A DNA stretch of 6,697 nucleotides from Victivallales bacterium (lineage in GTDB: Bacteria > Verrucomicrobiota > Lentisphaeria > Victivallales > Victivallaceae): the NCBI GenBank assembly GCA_030634125.1, contig DAOWBJ010000094.1:1-6697 (forward strand), in the 5' to 3' direction. Below the pieces are notes generated by a model that was not told the origin of the DNA, searched no databases, and was given only the letters and a program-made list of their open reading frames with translations. This document shows, piece by piece, positions 5,759 to 6,697 of this stretch (position 1 is the stretch's first letter; each line of letters starts with the position of its first letter). A program made the translations under genes and the position numbers.

Positions 5759-6335
5759 TAACCCGTTTAAAAGCGCCCCGATACCCGACGTAATTACGAA
5801 GGAAATTAAATTTTTAACTGTTGATCAGGTTAAGAAGCTTTTTGAAACTGCCGTTAAGTATCATCCTAAAACCGTTGCTTACCTGGCTTTGAATTGCTTT
5901 GCCGGTCTGCGCTCGTCTGCCTGTGCCCGGTTGCCGGTCAAGGATATTGATTTTAAGCAGCACGGCATAACTATACAAGCCTACATCGCCAAAAATAAAC
6001 GCCGGGTCTACCTGGACGGGCATGAACCAACCTTATGGCATTGGCTTGAATGGGCGAAGAAAAACGCGCCGGGTGGCTTTGAAATTAAAAAGCACCGATG
6101 GGATACACTCCGCGCCAAAGTCGCAAAAAAAGCAAATATAACCATGCCTAAGAATGCCTTACGGCATAGTTTTTGCAGTTATCATGTAGCTCTAAAAGAG
6201 GACGCAGGCAAGACCGCAACGCTCTTGACACAGCGGGGCGATGTGTCTATATTGTACGAGCATTACCGGGGAAACGCCACGAATGCCGATGCTAAGAAGT
6301 TTTTTGGAATAGCGCCGGGAAAGAAACACGGATAG
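5748..6335 (+). pseudogene. Tyrosine recombinase/integrase, catalytic half (out of frame)
   Basis: This is the continuation of the integrase in a shifted frame, resuming at TSNPFKSAPIPDV and ending at TAG (6333-6335). Removing one base, or adding one TA in the run at 5747-5754, would rejoin it to the upstream half and give a protein of about 373 residues, normal for the family. Catalytic landmarks are Arg in CFAGLRSS (codon 5910-5912), basic residues in AKNKRRVYL, box II NALRHSF (Arg codon 6162-6164, with Asn where many relatives have His), and the tyrosine in LYEHYRG (6264-6266). The usual Gly-His before the tyrosine reads QRGD here, so that His/Trp is also absent. No credible start or Shine-Dalgarno site exists for this half alone. 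The sequence is otherwise free of stops, which suggests a recent break, a base error, or a +1 shift during translation. Confidence 0.8.
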
Positions 6336-6362
6336 ACACGGACCAGCATGGACGGACACAGG
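6334..6362. repeat. Degenerate ACGGAC-rich repeat
   Basis: Overlapping the recombinase stop codon, the sequence repeats short GACACGGACC / CATGGACGGACACAGG units. Similar GACACGGAC strings are, from memory, a dispersed low-complexity repeat in PVC genomes. Only about three imperfect units are present. Confidence 0.35.
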
Positions 6363-6363
6363 C

Positions 6364-6390
6364 AAAAAAGCCGGGGGTTAGTCCGGCTTA
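6364..6390. terminator. Hairpin terminator, stronger on the minus strand
   Basis: AAGCCGG (6368-6374) and CCGGCTT (6383-6389) form a 7-bp stem with an 8-base loop, 33 bases after the recombinase stop. On the plus strand the stem is followed by AAAATCTAATTCTTTT, a poor U-tract. On the minus strand it runs directly into TTTTTT (complement of 6364-6369), a textbook intrinsic terminator. It probably serves both directions, and it implies a minus-strand gene coming from the right. Confidence 0.6.
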
Positions 6391-6426
6391 AAATCTAATT
6401 CTTTTGTTGTTTGAATTTTCTTTATC

Positions 6427-6618
6427 TTAGTTTTTAATATTCGCTGCGGCGGGCGTTTCCTTTTTGGGATTGTCAATTATTTTTACATTTATTGTCCCGG
6501 ACTTTGTGCCGGCGGGGGAAAGTTTCAAAAGTGTGCTTGGTATGCTTTCAAGTAATATTGTTGATTCTTTAGGGACTGCCCCGATATATATAGAGCCTGT
6601 CCCACTTTTGCAAAAGGC
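6427..6618 (-). pseudogene. Minus-strand coding-like tail, possible broken gene
   Basis: One minus-strand frame is open for 63 codons, from just after TAA (6621-6619) to TAA (6429-6427). It reads like genuine protein: IYIGAVPKESTILLESIP, then KLSPAGTKSGTINVKIID, ending AAANIKN. No ATG or GTG starts it. Upstream, a neighbouring frame (about 6653-6590) reads QAQYEFISLIIKPFAKVGQALYI, and deleting one TA from the run at 6584-6592 would join the two as VGQALYIGAVPKEST. The stop lies 37 bases before a minus-strand intrinsic terminator, which fits the end of a gene. I do not recognise the family. It could equally be a remnant whose true start has been lost, or chance. Confidence 0.35.
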
Positions 6619-6697
6619 TTAATAATCAGTGAAATAAATTCGTATTGGGCTTGCTAAAATGCATAAAAGGTGGCACTTTTATCAGAAAACGTTAATT

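Larger units (their letters stand above)
5041..6697. mobile_element. Left end of an ssrA-integrated genomic island
   Basis: The stretch starts right after tmRNA and holds a tyrosine recombinase gene with its own promoter, repeats in the promoter, a terminator, and a decayed minus-strand gene. The context of tmRNA plus an adjacent co-directional integrase is the classic arrangement of an integrated element. No right-hand direct repeat and no cargo gene are visible, so the island either continues beyond the window or has been reduced to a remnant. The broken integrase suggests it can no longer excise on its own. Confidence 0.55.

Noticed and set aside
5814..6023. Minus-strand open frame opposite the recombinase catalytic half
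   Set aside because: The plus strand encodes the conserved Arg and box motifs here; the minus frame has no start signals.
6336..6697. Right-hand attachment repeat of the island
   Set aside because: No copy of the tmRNA T-arm/acceptor sequence is present between 5041 and the window end.

Overview
The window looks like bacterial chromosome at moderate to low GC. Several features point to the PVC group (Lentisphaerota, Verrucomicrobiota and relatives), though only loosely. The tyrosine recombinase carries an NALRHSF box and an EHYRG tail of the kind I associate with integrases of those phyla. The heptamer repeat of the GAACATC type and the CCCACGGCAGTGCCGTGGG palindrome are repeats I also recall from such genomes. 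This placement is inference, because no 16S or other phylogenetic marker is present.

Layout, left to right. (1) 1-980, minus strand: most of argH (argininosuccinate lyase), running off the left edge. Its fourth codon, normally Trp of the start motif M-x-L-W-G-G-R-F, is TGA, while the promoter, Shine-Dalgarno site, ATG and the remaining 322 codons look intact. (2) 981-1209: AT-rich divergent promoter region. (3) 1210-2733, plus: an RhlB-like DEAD-box RNA helicase with a long lysine-rich N-terminal extension. (4) 2734-2989: a mosaic of a heptamer tandem repeat followed by four different consecutive stem-loops. (5) 2990-3247: a small two-helix membrane protein of unknown function, AT-rich, and bracketed by inverted copies of the heptamer repeat. 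(6) 3289-4587: a DUF2851-family protein with a C-terminal cysteine cluster. (7) 4688-5040: ssrA (tmRNA), with a clear promoter, pseudoknot 1, a tag reading AEEQYALAA and a TAG stop. (8) 5041-6697: the left end of what appears to be a genomic island inserted at the 3' end of ssrA. It has a promoter overlapped by a 21-bp tandem repeat, a tyrosine recombinase broken into two frames at a (TA)4 run, a hairpin terminator, and a minus-strand coding-like tail that may also be broken at a TA run.

The first part is ordinary housekeeping content: arginine synthesis, RNA remodelling and ribosome rescue. The genes do not form one operon; each major gene has its own start signals. The interesting parts are the in-frame TGA in argH, the repeat-bracketed membrane protein cassette, and the decaying integrase island beside tmRNA. 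I see no clear new defence or metabolic system in the window. The right part of the island lies outside it.
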